This document shows, one piece after another, positions 40,739 to 49,414 of a DNA stretch of 64,000 nucleotides. The notes below the pieces were generated by a model, which had not been told where the DNA came from, searched no databases, and saw nothing but the letters and a program-made list of their open reading frames with translations. Numbering within the stretch: the first letter of the stretch is position 1; every line of letters starts with the position of its first letter. Source of the DNA: Paenibacillus tuaregi (GTDB lineage: Bacteria; Bacillota; Bacilli; Paenibacillales; Paenibacillaceae); NCBI RefSeq assembly GCF_900086655.1, contig NZ_LT575476.1, positions 4,366,934 to 4,430,933 on the forward strand. Direction: 5' to 3'. The position numbers were made by a program, and so were the translations under genes.

Positions 40739-41561
40739 AATGTTTCATCCATTCTGCTAGCTCCCGCAGCATGACCGGATAAGCGGGCAGCTTAAATTTA
40801 ACGTCAGGGCGTGTGGATACCAGTGTACGGTCAAGCACCGGCTCATCATAAGGGACAACCGTCACGTCCGATTTGCCCCAGGCCATCTTGAACATCTGAA
40901 GCAGTTCATATTTGCTGACGATATCCGGATGGGCGAGATGGATAAGACCGGAAAGCTCTGAATCTAAGGATTGGTCAATCACCTTGGCCAGTTCCAGGGT
41001 AGTGACCCCATTCCAGAAGACACGCTCATAACCCGATACCTCTCCTTCCTGGCTGAGAAACCACTCCAGAAGGCCAATCCCGCCGGAGCGGATTTCGGGC
41101 CCGATAATGGAAGTCCGGATCGTCAGGTGACCGGCCTCACGGATCTCGCCGAGCGCCTTGGTGATCGCATACATGGAGGTTCCATCGGGCACATCCTCCT
41201 CCCGGTATCTTCCCCGGGTGCCAAGGAACACGCAATCCGTGCTGATATGGATCAGTCTGGCACCTATGCCATCCGCAGCGCGGCGAAGTCTGTGCGGCAG
41301 AAAGCCGTTAACATGATAAGCCCCGATTTTATCCTCTTCTGCTGACTGGTTTAGCACACCCACTGCATTAATTATGACATCGGGATGCACAATTTCCACT
41401 GCCTTCTCGAGGGTGGCAGGGTCATTTACATCAACAACCAGACTCTCCGGGTTGCGTGGATCCCGGGTTGTATGGAATACCTGATGAACGCCCTGCTCTT
41501 TGAAGTAGCGGACCAGCAGGTGGCCGGCCATCCCGTTTCCGCCAAATATGAGCAGTTTCAT
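40725..41561 (-). CDS. RmlD-like nucleotide-sugar reductase
   Basis: A 278-residue SDR with IFGGNGMAGHLL at the N-terminus, HISTDCVFLGTRGRYREED and YAITKALGE (active-site YxxxK). It resembles dTDP-4-dehydrorhamnose reductase. Because it is coupled to a CapE/FnlA-type dehydratase (four-base overlap) and a UDP-GlcNAc 2-epimerase, it probably reduces the UDP-4-keto-L-sugar, as WbvR (an RmlD homologue) does in UDP-L-QuiNAc formation. CapF-type reductases have a C-terminal cupin that is absent here. Confidence 0.78.
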   Translation of the reverse strand: MKLLIFGGNGMAGHLLVRYFKEQGVHQVFHTTRDPRNPESLVVDVNDPATLEKAVEIVHPDVIINAVGVLNQSAEEDKIGAYHVNGFLPHRLRRAADGIGARLIHISTDCVFLGTRGRYREEDVPDGTSMYAITKALGEIREAGHLTIRTSIIGPEIRSGGIGLLEWFLSQEGEVSGYERVFWNGVTTLELAKVIDQSLDSELSGLIHLAHPDIVSKYELLQMFKMAWGKSDVTVVPYDEPVLDRTLVSTRPDVKFKLPAYPVMLRELAEWMKHYESK

Positions 41562-42544
41562 GACAGGAAGCCTCCCCGAATGAGGATATCTTTAATCTCC
41601 TCTTTGGTCATCAGATTCTTCTCGGAGCTGAAGCTGGAGAAGGAGACAAGCGGGGCGTGCTGATAGAATTCCTTGAGATTCGGGATATTCAGCGTAGGCA
41701 GAATGACCAGGTATTCTTCATCATAGACAACCGTAGTCTTGCTTTCGAAATCACTCATTAAAATTTCATGAATCTTCTCACCAGGACGGGTTCCGGTCTC
41801 TATAATTTCAACATCCTCCCTGCCTGAAGCCTCAATCAGCACCTCGGCGAGATCCACAATCCGGCATGTTGGCATCGTCATGACAAAGATCTCCCCGCCA
41901 ATGCTCTCAACCGAAGCTTTGAAGAGGAGCTTAATCGCATCCGGCAGAGTGAGGAAGAAGCGGGTCATGTTAAAATCTGTAATCCGTACCTGCCCTTTCT
42001 GTTCAATCTGGTTCATGAATAGATGAACAACACTTCCGTTCGTCCCCAGAACGTTGCCGCCCCGGACGCAGACGAACTTCGTGCGTGTTGGAAGAAGGTT
42101 CGCATATACAATGAGCTTCTCCCCGATCGCCTTTGTCATCCCGTAGAAGTTGGACGGGTTCGCCGCCTTATCTGTGGAAATATAGATGACTTTCTTGACC
42201 TCGTTATCAATCGCCGCGTCAATCACATTCTGTGTTCCGATTACATTTGTCTTGAGTGCTTCATAAGGCTGATCCTCACATACTGGAACATGCTTCAGCG
42301 CAGCCAAATGAAATACGTAATCCACATTTTTGCAGGCGGCCGTCAGCGCTTCCTTGTCTCTAATATCTCCGATCCGGAACGTCAGGCGGTCGTCTTCGAA
42401 TGCGCGGCTCATAGCAACCTGGGTGGACTCGCTGCGGGAGTAAATGATGATCTCTTTGGGCTGCTGCGGGAGCAGCTGTCTGATCAGCTCATACCCCCAG
42501 GATCCGGTACCCCCGGTTACCAATATCACTTGATTATTGAACAT
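41558..42544 (-). CDS. UDP-GlcNAc inverting 4,6-dehydratase (CapE/FnlA/WbjB type)
   Basis: A 328-residue extended SDR: GGTGSWGYELI at the N-terminus, HLAALKHVPVCEDQPYEAL, and YISTDKAANPSNFYGMTKA with a Met-Thr-Lys in place of the usual YxxxK neighbourhood, all typical for the FlaA1/CapE family. It converts UDP-GlcNAc to a 4-keto-6-deoxy-L-arabino sugar. ATG 42544 has GGAGG eight bases upstream, and the gene overlaps the 2-epimerase gene end by 11 bases. Confidence 0.85.
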   Translation of the reverse strand: MFNNQVILVTGGTGSWGYELIRQLLPQQPKEIIIYSRSESTQVAMSRAFEDDRLTFRIGDIRDKEALTAACKNVDYVFHLAALKHVPVCEDQPYEALKTNVIGTQNVIDAAIDNEVKKVIYISTDKAANPSNFYGMTKAIGEKLIVYANLLPTRTKFVCVRGGNVLGTNGSVVHLFMNQIEQKGQVRITDFNMTRFFLTLPDAIKLLFKASVESIGGEIFVMTMPTCRIVDLAEVLIEASGREDVEIIETGTRPGEKIHEILMSDFESKTTVVYDEEYLVILPTLNIPNLKEFYQHAPLVSFSSFSSEKNLMTKEEIKDILIRGGFLS

Positions 42545-43628
42545 TGCGTTTCCCTCCAAGCAAGAATTTAACTACCTTCTCCGAAACATGATCCGCCAGG
42601 TAGCCATCCGGGCATTCCCAACTGCGGTCCATCTCGGTCATCAGCCGGACAGATGCCTCAATACGCTCCGCGTCCAATCCCGAGATAATATTGCTTCCGC
42701 AGTCCACCGTCTCCGGCCGTTCAGTTGTCTTCCGCAGCGTGACCGTCGGAACATGCATGATGCAGCATTCCTCCTGTACGGTCCCGCTGTCCGTCAATGC
42801 GCATAGCGTATGGCGCTCCAGATGAACAAAGTCGAAGAAGCCGAACGGCTCATGGAATTCTACAAGCGGGTTCATCTGCAGCGGGAAATCTTGGGCAATA
42901 CGGGATTTCGTGCGGGGATGCAGGCTGCAGATCAGCCGCCGGCCGTAAGCTTCGGCCACCCGGTTAAGTCCCTTCATAATTTCCAGCAGATGCTCCGGCC
43001 GGTCCACATTTTCAGCCCGGTGTGTCGTCACCAGGAAGTAGCTCTCCGGCTCCAGATCCAGTTTCTTCAATATATCGCTGGAGAGGATCTGCTCCTCGTA
43101 ATGCTTCATGACTTCGTAAATCGGATTTCCGGTCAGCACAATCCGGTTGCTGGGTACACCCTCCTGAACAAGGTGCCGCTTGCTCTGCTCAGTATATGGC
43201 ATGTTGATAGAGGAGATCGCATCAATCACCTTACGGTTCTTCTCCTCGGGAACATCCAGATCAAAACACCGGTTGCCCGCCTCCATATGCACGACCGGAA
43301 TACCCATGCGTTCCGCCAGGATAGCGCAGAGCGCACTGTTGGTGTCTCCAAGCAGCAGCACCTTATCGGGCTTCTCCTTCTCCAGGATCGCCTCCGCCTG
43401 AAGAAACATGGCGGAGAGCTGGCCTCCAAGGGAAGCCTGCCGTTCCTGCAGCACATAATCAGGAGGACGCAGACCGAGCTGGGTGAAGAAGATATCGCTT
43501 AGACCGTAAGTGAAGTTCTGACCCGTATGGACCAGTACATGCTTATCCGCATACCGGTCGAGCAGCGGAATAATCAGACTCAGCCTTATGATTTCAGGAC
43601 GTGTTCCCAAAATCGTCATGATCCTCAT
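42534..43628 (-). CDS. UDP-N-acetylglucosamine 2-epimerase type enzyme (WecB/FnlC family)
   Basis: A 364-residue GT-B-fold epimerase: TILGTRPEIIRLSLIIPLLD at the N-terminus, HTGQNFTYGLSD, GDTNSALCAILAERM, HMEAGNRCFDLDVPEE, and ALTDSGTVQEECCIMHVP near 285. These are the conserved UDP-binding and catalytic segments. In context with CapE-like and RmlD-like enzymes it would invert C2 of the 2-acetamido-2,6-dideoxy-hexose. It leads the three-gene set. Confidence 0.88.
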   Translation of the reverse strand: MRIMTILGTRPEIIRLSLIIPLLDRYADKHVLVHTGQNFTYGLSDIFFTQLGLRPPDYVLQERQASLGGQLSAMFLQAEAILEKEKPDKVLLLGDTNSALCAILAERMGIPVVHMEAGNRCFDLDVPEEKNRKVIDAISSINMPYTEQSKRHLVQEGVPSNRIVLTGNPIYEVMKHYEEQILSSDILKKLDLEPESYFLVTTHRAENVDRPEHLLEIMKGLNRVAEAYGRRLICSLHPRTKSRIAQDFPLQMNPLVEFHEPFGFFDFVHLERHTLCALTDSGTVQEECCIMHVPTVTLRKTTERPETVDCGSNIISGLDAERIEASVRLMTEMDRSWECPDGYLADHVSEKVVKFLLGGKRNVQ

Positions 43629-43752
43629 GTGCTCAACTCCTTCTTTGTGTATTCTTTCGGGCCTGGCTTATTCAGCCAGGCCCATTGTCTTCCGATCCTC
43701 CCTCGGCTGAGGGCGAATTTACACCGCCCTCCTAAGCCTCCCTGCTGGAGCC

Positions 43753-45231
43753 TTAGCGTGCCTTAGCCCGGTGCCGACGCAGATTGGCCCGGCGGGCACG
43801 CCGAACACCAGCCGTCCGGCGGCGCTTTCCGCTTCTCCGCCCGGCCCCGACTCCCCCGCCTTTGCTGGCGCGTCTAAGGTGGCGCCCAAATTTGCGGCGC
43901 CGGCCTTTTCGTCTTTTGCTCCTAGCCACACTTTTCTTTAGGGGCTGGGCATCCGCGGACTGGGGATGAGCTAGCGGGGCTTGGGAAAGTGATGCAACAG
44001 GCAAGCAGATCAAGCCCTCTGCCCCTTCCTGAAGGTGGACCCGCTCCGGCTGCACATTTGACCAGCGGATCAGCCACTGTCTAATCCTCTCCTCATAGGC
44101 TGCAGAGCCAAACACCTCATGGACCCGCTGAAGATTAAGCGCAGCTGTCTGAGCAAGCTCGCCGGGGGCATCCAGGAGCATGCCAACCTTGGCCGCCAAG
44201 TCCGCGGAGTCCCCACATTCCGCCAGATAATGTCCGGAGCCTGCCATCTCCAGAATTTCGCGGAGTCCGCCCGAAGCGTAAGCCGCCACCGGCTTGCCGT
44301 ACACCATAGCCTCAAGGGCCGTCAGGCCGAAGCCCTCAGGAACAAGACTAGGTACTACCACAATATCCATGGCACAATAAGCAGCCTCCACAGATTCCTC
44401 AAATGCGACAAAGGTGAACCGGGTACGGTACTCGGAAGCATTTACCTTGGAAAGACAGAGTGCGTAGTAATCTTTGTTGATGATTCTGCCGATCACCAGA
44501 AATCTTGCGTTGCGGTGAGTGGAGCAGATCATGAGTGCCATATCAATAAAATGGTCAAGCCCTTTTTCTTGAGTTAAAAATGAAGAGATGTATCCCACTA
44601 GCCGGTCATCCGGGTGAAGCCCCAATTCCATGCGCTTCTCCTCCCGGATCTGAGGCCAGCTATCTTGATGGACGGATTCCGGATTCCAGGAGGGGAACAA
44701 CAGGCTGATCCTCTCCTCAGCCCCGGTGCCACGGAATACAGAGATGGAAGCCTCCGAAATCCCGATAATCCATTGGCTGTATCTGCTGATCAATTCGACC
44801 GACAGCGGTGTGAACTCGTTAACCACCATCGCTTCCGTAATGCTCCATATCACCGGGATTCCCAGCGTCGAGGCCGCTAAGGCGGGCAGGATATTGACGC
44901 AGGTGTTCGTAAGAACGTAATCCGGCGACTCGGTCCGGATCATCTCGGCTAGAGTCTGGCAGGCCAGACTGCTGCGCAGCCGGTCTGCCTCCTTGTGAAG
45001 ATTGGCTGCTGGCGTGTACATTTCATACAAAAGCGGATATGACCGTACAATCACCGCCAGCCCCTGGCTCCTTGCCTGCCTGGTCAATTGGCCCTCCTGC
45101 GGAGCGACCAGAGTACAATTGAAGTGCACTGACAGCTTGCGGCACAGGAACAGGAGCAGCTTCTCAGCTCCGGTAATACTCCGTGTATTGCTGACATGAG
45201 AGAACAGCAGCAGCTTTGCTTTACTCCCCAT
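43753..45231 (-). CDS. Glycosyltransferase family 4 with a C-terminal Arg-rich tail
   Basis: A 492-residue protein. Residues ~1-400 are a GT4 enzyme (MGSKAKLLLFSHVSNTRSITGAEK; LVGYISSFLTQEKGLDHF; PSLVPEGFGLTALEAMVYGKP). The last 61 residues, after a Pro/Ala linker, consist mainly of Arg/Lys with a little Gly/Ala (KRRKGRRRKFGRHLRR, then GGGVGAGRRSGKRRR) and would be strongly cationic. The same kind of segment occurs at the N-terminus of other proteins in the cluster. ATG 45231 has GGAGG eight bases upstream; an earlier ATG at 45267 is also possible. Confidence 0.85.
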   Translation of the reverse strand: MGSKAKLLLFSHVSNTRSITGAEKLLLFLCRKLSVHFNCTLVAPQEGQLTRQARSQGLAVIVRSYPLLYEMYTPAANLHKEADRLRSSLACQTLAEMIRTESPDYVLTNTCVNILPALAASTLGIPVIWSITEAMVVNEFTPLSVELISRYSQWIIGISEASISVFRGTGAEERISLLFPSWNPESVHQDSWPQIREEKRMELGLHPDDRLVGYISSFLTQEKGLDHFIDMALMICSTHRNARFLVIGRIINKDYYALCLSKVNASEYRTRFTFVAFEESVEAAYCAMDIVVVPSLVPEGFGLTALEAMVYGKPVAAYASGGLREILEMAGSGHYLAECGDSADLAAKVGMLLDAPGELAQTAALNLQRVHEVFGSAAYEERIRQWLIRWSNVQPERVHLQEGAEGLICLPVASLSQAPLAHPQSADAQPLKKSVARSKRRKGRRRKFGRHLRRASKGGGVGAGRRSGKRRRTAGVRRARRANLRRHRAKAR

Positions 45232-45290
45232 CTCTAGGTCCTCCTCCCAAGTTAACGAAGAGAACATTTCACCTCCGTAGTCCGGATTGT

Positions 45291-46427
45291 TTATCCGAAG
45301 ATTACGGTGAACATTTCATTAATCCGGTGGGCATACGTGTGCTCCGAATAAGTTCTCTCCAGCGCCCGGAGTGCAATGTCCCGCCGTTCCTTCTCATGAG
45401 TTAAATAAAAATCCACCTTCTCAAGCAATTCCTGAGGAGACTCATACGTCTCAATCTCAACTCCCGGTGTATAGAACCGGGCCAGATCAGCACGCTGGTC
45501 AATTAACTGAAGAGTACCGCTGGCCGCAATTTCGAATGTCCGGGGATTCGGTGAATCCGCATGAAGACGGATCGCATTGTTATTCACCGTATCGTCTTCA
45601 TGGGAGCGGTGAAGGTTGATCACAATCTTAGAACCGCTGTACACCTCGGCTGTTTCACGCGGCCCCATCCATTTGCCCAGCTCTATACGGTCCGCATACT
45701 GCGCATATTCAGGAAGACGGTCCCACCAGATTCCGTTAATTCCAAGTCCACGCTCCATCAGACTTCCGATGATCGGACTCAAGAAATTGACCCGGTTCCA
45801 GTATGCCGACCCGATAAAACTGATTTCACGGCGGATCGCAGACATGGTTCTTACCGGCTTGTAATGCTCGGTAAATGCGCCGAAAGGAAGATAATGTACG
45901 TTCGCGCAGCCAATTTGCTGATAGAACGAGATACAATTCAGCTCTAAGGTGAATACATAATCATAATGGGGTGCCAGATGAACGGTAATATCCGTGTAAT
46001 AAGGGTCATCCGTCAGCCATACCGCCGTTCTGATTCCCATGGCCCGCACTGCAGCCACTTCCTCTGCTCTGAGCTCCATTCCGTCCAGGGCAAGCACCAG
46101 ATCGGGACGGTGCTGGTCCGCCAGGGTGGCAACCGGCTGATGCGGATCTGTCAGAATCACCTCGGCGGTTAAAGTACGGAGAGTTGTGATGACCGCTTCA
46201 TCAATGGGGGAATAGGGATACCCCTTGCCAGAGGCCACATACAGCACCCGGATGTTTCTTAAAGGAAAAGAGGCACGGTGCCGGTTGACGATGACATCCG
46301 CCCGGCCGCGCAGATAACCTTCATCGTACCCGTCCTGCAGTCCGGCCGCTCTTCCACGGTTTCTTGCGTCCGCGCCAAGATCGGGCGGCACACGGAAAGC
46401 TGCGGTTTTTACCCGTTTTCTCAACAT
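45291..46427 (-). CDS. CgeB-like glycosyltransferase (spore outer layer)
   Basis: A 378-residue protein of the CgeB/DUF3880-like group: RVLYVASGKGYPYSPIDEAV, the ALDGMELRAEEVAAVRAMGI segment, AVWLTDDPYYTD, FTLELNCISFYQQIG, and a C-terminal glycosyltransferase domain with EISFIGSAYWNRVNF and SPNPRTFEIAASGTLQLID. Bacillus CgeB is needed for the glycosylated spore crust. The N-terminal ~55 residues are basic and include LQDGYDEGYLRGRADV, a short G-Y repeat shared with other cluster proteins. It is a paralogue of the adjacent gene. Confidence 0.8.
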   Translation of the reverse strand: MLRKRVKTAAFRVPPDLGADARNRGRAAGLQDGYDEGYLRGRADVIVNRHRASFPLRNIRVLYVASGKGYPYSPIDEAVITTLRTLTAEVILTDPHQPVATLADQHRPDLVLALDGMELRAEEVAAVRAMGIRTAVWLTDDPYYTDITVHLAPHYDYVFTLELNCISFYQQIGCANVHYLPFGAFTEHYKPVRTMSAIRREISFIGSAYWNRVNFLSPIIGSLMERGLGINGIWWDRLPEYAQYADRIELGKWMGPRETAEVYSGSKIVINLHRSHEDDTVNNNAIRLHADSPNPRTFEIAASGTLQLIDQRADLARFYTPGVEIETYESPQELLEKVDFYLTHEKERRDIALRALERTYSEHTYAHRINEMFTVIFG

Positions 46428-46480
46428 GTCTTCACTCCTAAGCTATTAATGTACGGCGGTCAGCCTCGGTTACATTGCCT

Positions 46481-47575
46481 TTAGGCCTTTGAAACCGCGG
46501 CAAGCAGCCTGCTGATCCGGTCTCTGTAGGTGTGGTATTTGCGGGTGGTTAAGAGAGAACGCCAGGCCACGGCCGCCCGCTCTTGTTCATTCCCCAGATA
46601 GTAGGCAATCTTCTCTTGAAGCTCCGCTGTACTCGAGAACGTTTCAATATCGTAGCCAGGCCGGTAATAGTCTGTAAGATCCTCCCGGACATCCGTAATC
46701 TGCAAGGTGCCGCAGGCACTGATCTCATAGGTTCGGGGGTTGATGGAGCTGCCGGCCAGCCCCCTGCTGTTGCGGTTGTCCTGTCCCGGCTCGGTGGGCC
46801 TGTGAAGATTGATTACAATTTTGGCGCCGTTGTAATAGCGCGCCGTCTCCTCAGGAGCTATCCACCCGCTGCGGATAAAAGACGAGAGCTTCTGGCCTTC
46901 GTGAAGCCGCTCCCAGAAGCCACCCGCAATAAACACCTTTTTGCCCTGTAAGAAGGAAGCCATCTCATCAAACAGAGCTGCGCGGTTCCAAAAGGCGTTG
47001 CCGATAAAGCAAATATCATACTGATACTGCTCTCCTACCTGTTGAGGAAGGTACAGTTCCGGCCCGGCGGCAAGCGGAAGATAGTGAACCCGCGTGCATC
47101 CAAGCTCCCTGTACAGTTGAACCCCGGTCAGCTCATGTGTAAATACCTCATCATAATGGGGAGCCAGGAGGGCGGTATCATCGGAGAAATACGGATCATC
47201 CACAAACCATACCGCCACCTTGATGCCCCTGGCCCGGATCTGGTCCACATGCTGCGTATGCTCCGGCGGAAAGACATGCAGCCCGTTCATGACCAATACC
47301 AGGTCCGGCTGCATAGACACGGCTTTCTCCAGCATCCCGCCGGGAAGGGACACCTCAAGCTCCGCTGCGGACTCTTTGAGTGCGGCAATAATGCTCTGAT
47401 CAATCGCATCGAATCCTTGGGGCACGTACAGTACCCGAAGGTTGAATAGGTCTGGTGGCTGAACCGGAATACGTCCAAGTACAGCCTGGCACCCCCCAAA
47501 GCGGTAACCTTCCCAGTAACCCGGGAGATAGCCGTCACGCTGCTCCGCTTGCAACAGAGTACTCACGGCATTCAT
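46481..47575 (-). CDS. CgeB-like glycosyltransferase (spore outer layer), second copy
   Basis: A 364-residue paralogue of the preceding gene: NLRVLYVPQGFDAIDQSIIA, KVAVWFVDDPYFSDD, VFTHELTGVQLYREL, DICFIGNAFWNRAAL and INPRTYEISACGTLQITD align one to one. The N-terminus has DGYLPGYWEGYRFGGCQAV, another version of the G-Y repeat, without a long Arg stretch. ATG 47575 has a weak ribosome site; a GTG three codons later is better placed. It is separated from the upstream small genes by a repeat element and a terminator, so it starts a new transcript. Confidence 0.8.
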   Translation of the reverse strand: MNAVSTLLQAEQRDGYLPGYWEGYRFGGCQAVLGRIPVQPPDLFNLRVLYVPQGFDAIDQSIIAALKESAAELEVSLPGGMLEKAVSMQPDLVLVMNGLHVFPPEHTQHVDQIRARGIKVAVWFVDDPYFSDDTALLAPHYDEVFTHELTGVQLYRELGCTRVHYLPLAAGPELYLPQQVGEQYQYDICFIGNAFWNRAALFDEMASFLQGKKVFIAGGFWERLHEGQKLSSFIRSGWIAPEETARYYNGAKIVINLHRPTEPGQDNRNSRGLAGSSINPRTYEISACGTLQITDVREDLTDYYRPGYDIETFSSTAELQEKIAYYLGNEQERAAVAWRSLLTTRKYHTYRDRISRLLAAVSKA

Positions 47576-47680
47576 CCTATCTGTCTTGGTTTAATGATCC
47601 CTATACATATATGCACCGGGGGTACGTGCATCATGGACGGTTATCCGTACAAGCGAAAATTTGGCGAATGACCAAAAAAC

Positions 47681-47876
47681 TATATAAAATGAACTTATGA
47701 AGCTTAACCTTTTGAGGTGCTGCGATGCCGAGTGTTCTTACGACCGCTGTTGTCTCCGAAATCCTTGAAATTTATATCCAGTGGTGCATTTCGGAGACAA
47801 AGGCGGGCGCTCCGCTTCTTCAGAATCACTCGGCCTCTCCGCTGAGAGAGGTTAATTCTAAAGTTCCTTTTATATA
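47681..47876. repeat. ~197 bp repeat with terminal inverted repeats, copy 2
   Basis: Same element as at 24045-24242. Ends TATATAAAATGAACTT and AAGTTCCTTTTATATA are inverted repeats with one mismatch. It lies in the gap 47576-47965, between the CgeB-like gene and the terminator of the small-protein operon, and contains no gene. Confidence 0.75.
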
Positions 47877-47881
47877 GAAAT

Positions 47882-47924
47882 AAAAAAAAGACCGAACCAG
47901 AGCCCGAGGCTCAAGTTCAGTCCT
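47882..47924 (-). terminator. Terminator after the small Arg-rich gene
   Basis: GACTGAAC..GAGCC pairs with GGCTC..GTTCGGTC around TCG, followed on the minus strand by eight T. Confidence 0.85.
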
Positions 47925-47965
47925 TATTTCACACCTTTAATAACCAACCAGCCTGTTACCACGCC

Positions 47966-48343
47966 TTACCGGCGGGGATCGCTGTAGGCCAGCTTATGCC
48001 CGTCTTCGAATCCTTGGGCAAAGCCCGCATTAAATCCCTCCTGATAAGTCTCGCTGTACCCCTGCTGGTATTCCGCCGCAGGATTTGCGGGGACCGCTTC
48101 CTGAACCGGCTCGACCTGAGGAAGCGCGGCAAGCTTGCGCCCGAGCTGCTTCTTGCGCGAAGAGAGCCGGCGTCCAAGGGATTTACGCCGAAGCGGTCCG
48201 CGGCCGGTTCTCCTCCCGGCAGATCTCGCCGGACGGGCTAGGGCCCTCCGTCTGCCCAGCTTTCGTGTACGAACCCTGATCTTCCTGGAGACAAGCAGCC
48301 TTCTCCTGCGGCGGGCTGCAGGCCGTCTAATTTTGATTGCCAT
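47966..48343 (-). CDS. Small Arg-rich protein with G-Y repeat
   Basis: A 125-residue protein that consists of only two parts: residues 1-70 are about one third Arg/Lys (IKIRRPAARRRRRLLVSRK, LGRRRALARPARSAGRRTGR), and residues ~88-120 form a periodic helix-like repeat QQGYSETYQEGFNAGFAQGF with Gly every four residues. Both parts recur as extensions on glycosyltransferases in this cluster, so this may be the free form of an anchoring or scaffold module. No known family. Its ATG shares one base with the preceding stop (TAATG), showing coupling to the helical small genes. Confidence 0.75.
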   Translation of the reverse strand: MAIKIRRPAARRRRRLLVSRKIRVRTRKLGRRRALARPARSAGRRTGRGPLRRKSLGRRLSSRKKQLGRKLAALPQVEPVQEAVPANPAAEYQQGYSETYQEGFNAGFAQGFEDGHKLAYSDPRR

Positions 48344-48648
48344 TAATTCTCCTCCTGTTCTCCCCGGGCTGCAAATGCTGGAAGGTCTAAACTAGGGTTA
48401 ATCCATGGCGTTGTAGGAGTTCCATAATATTGGCGATTCAGCCTGATACCGGTCAGCATCCCGGCCATCGCACTTTGATAATTCGTAAGCACTCTTATAT
48501 TCTCACACAGCTGTTTGGATGCAGTCTCGGATTGTTCGGTGACATCCGCGATGCTGTCCAGAATCCGGGCAATGGCTGCCTGGCTCTTGGCCAGAGATTG
48601 AACAAGCTGGAGCTTGATTTCATGCTCGGATGCGGCACCAATCATCAT
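48343..48648 (-). CDS. Small helical protein of unknown function
   Basis: A 101-residue protein, mainly one or two long helices (HEIKLQLVQSLAKSQAAIAR; SETASKQLCENIRVLTNYQ) and a Pro/Trp-containing tail. It overlaps the preceding gene (ATGA) and the Arg-rich gene (TAATG). The three small helical proteins here share the theme of amphipathic helices and similar size, so a hetero-oligomer is plausible. Genes of this kind in Paenibacillus are often given unrelated enzyme names by automatic annotation, for which nothing here speaks. Confidence 0.65.
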   Translation of the reverse strand: MMIGAASEHEIKLQLVQSLAKSQAAIARILDSIADVTEQSETASKQLCENIRVLTNYQSAMAGMLTGIRLNRQYYGTPTTPWINPSLDLPAFAARGEQEEN

Positions 48649-48995
48649 TTGCCCATCTCTCCGAGATCAAAACCTCCACCCCCGAACATGCTCCCCATGT
48701 CAGTCGAACCGCCCGAGTCCCCTTCATCTGTGGTAAGAACAGCTTTTAGATTGCTGCTGAGTCCAGTCTGCAGCTTGGTCAGCCCCTCAAGCACCTCAAC
48801 GATCTGCTCATGTACCGAAAGCGGATCAGATACCTGCTTCTCATGCTCGTCAAAGCTGTGGCCATGCAAGTGGTTCAGCGTCCAATTGCGGATCTTCTCC
48901 GCTTCCACCGCTTTGGCCTCCAGCATCATAGCGACGTTCCACTGTATTTTGGACGATGCATCAAGCATATTCAAATAGGCCTGATTTCTACTCAT
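48645..48995 (-). CDS. Small coiled-coil protein of unknown function
   Basis: A 116-residue protein: helix AYLNMLDASSKIQWNVAMML, then EAEKIRNWTLNHLHGHS, a second helix HEQIVEVLEGLTKLQTGLSS, and an acidic Gly/Ser tail ending in GSMFGGGGFDLGEMG. No enzymatic motif is seen. It lies between two similar small genes with 24 bases and a 4-base overlap. Confidence 0.65.
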   Translation of the reverse strand: MSRNQAYLNMLDASSKIQWNVAMMLEAKAVEAEKIRNWTLNHLHGHSFDEHEKQVSDPLSVHEQIVEVLEGLTKLQTGLSSNLKAVLTTDEGDSGGSTDMGSMFGGGGFDLGEMGK

Positions 48996-49019
48996 CTTCT
49001 CAACCCCGCTTCAGTCATC

Positions 49020-49307
49020 CTATTCCTCATCCTGGCCATTCATCTCTTTCATCAGTATGCCAAGGCTCTCTGCCATAGCCTCCTGAAGATCAGCTATCGC
49101 ATTTAAATAAGACACCACGTTCTTGTTTACCCGCCCCGCATTCTCCATCAGTCCATCTATTCCGTCAAAAGACGGCTCGGTATCCGGCAGATCATGGATG
49201 ATTTGAGCCATCCGGACAGCCACCTGCCTCTCAGCATCTATAACCCGTGCCATCTGTTGATGGGAGTGAGACATATGAAGGATGAGTTCCGTGATTTTCT
49301 GCTCCAC
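49020..49307 (-). CDS. Small coiled-coil protein of unknown function, first of the set
   Basis: A 95-residue acidic helical protein: ELILHMSHSHQQMARVIDAE, VRMAQIIHDLPD and VVSYLNAIADLQEAMAESLG. GTG start at 49307 follows GGGAGG. It heads the four-gene small-protein run that ends with the Arg-rich protein and a terminator. Similar in length and helical content to its two neighbours. Confidence 0.65.
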   Translation of the reverse strand: MEQKITELILHMSHSHQQMARVIDAERQVAVRMAQIIHDLPDTEPSFDGIDGLMENAGRVNKNVVSYLNAIADLQEAMAESLGILMKEMNGQDEE

Positions 49308-49414
49308 TCTGCTTCCTCCCTGTCCGGCTGCAGCCGAAGCCGCCCGGCGTCCTTTTCTTATTCCAGCATATGCGGGAGCGAAAAGGACGGTTCCTCCGGC
49401 CCCCGCCAGTTCAT

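Noticed and set aside
43659-43683. Perfect GGGCCTGGCT/AGCCAGGCCC hairpin between GT4 and epimerase genes as a terminator
   Set aside because: No T-tract on either side, so termination is not supported; it may only stabilise or process mRNA.
43784-43969. Arg-rich frame on the plus strand opposite the GT4 tail
   Set aside because: Mirror of the Arg-rich C-terminal coding region; the minus frame continues a genuine enzyme.
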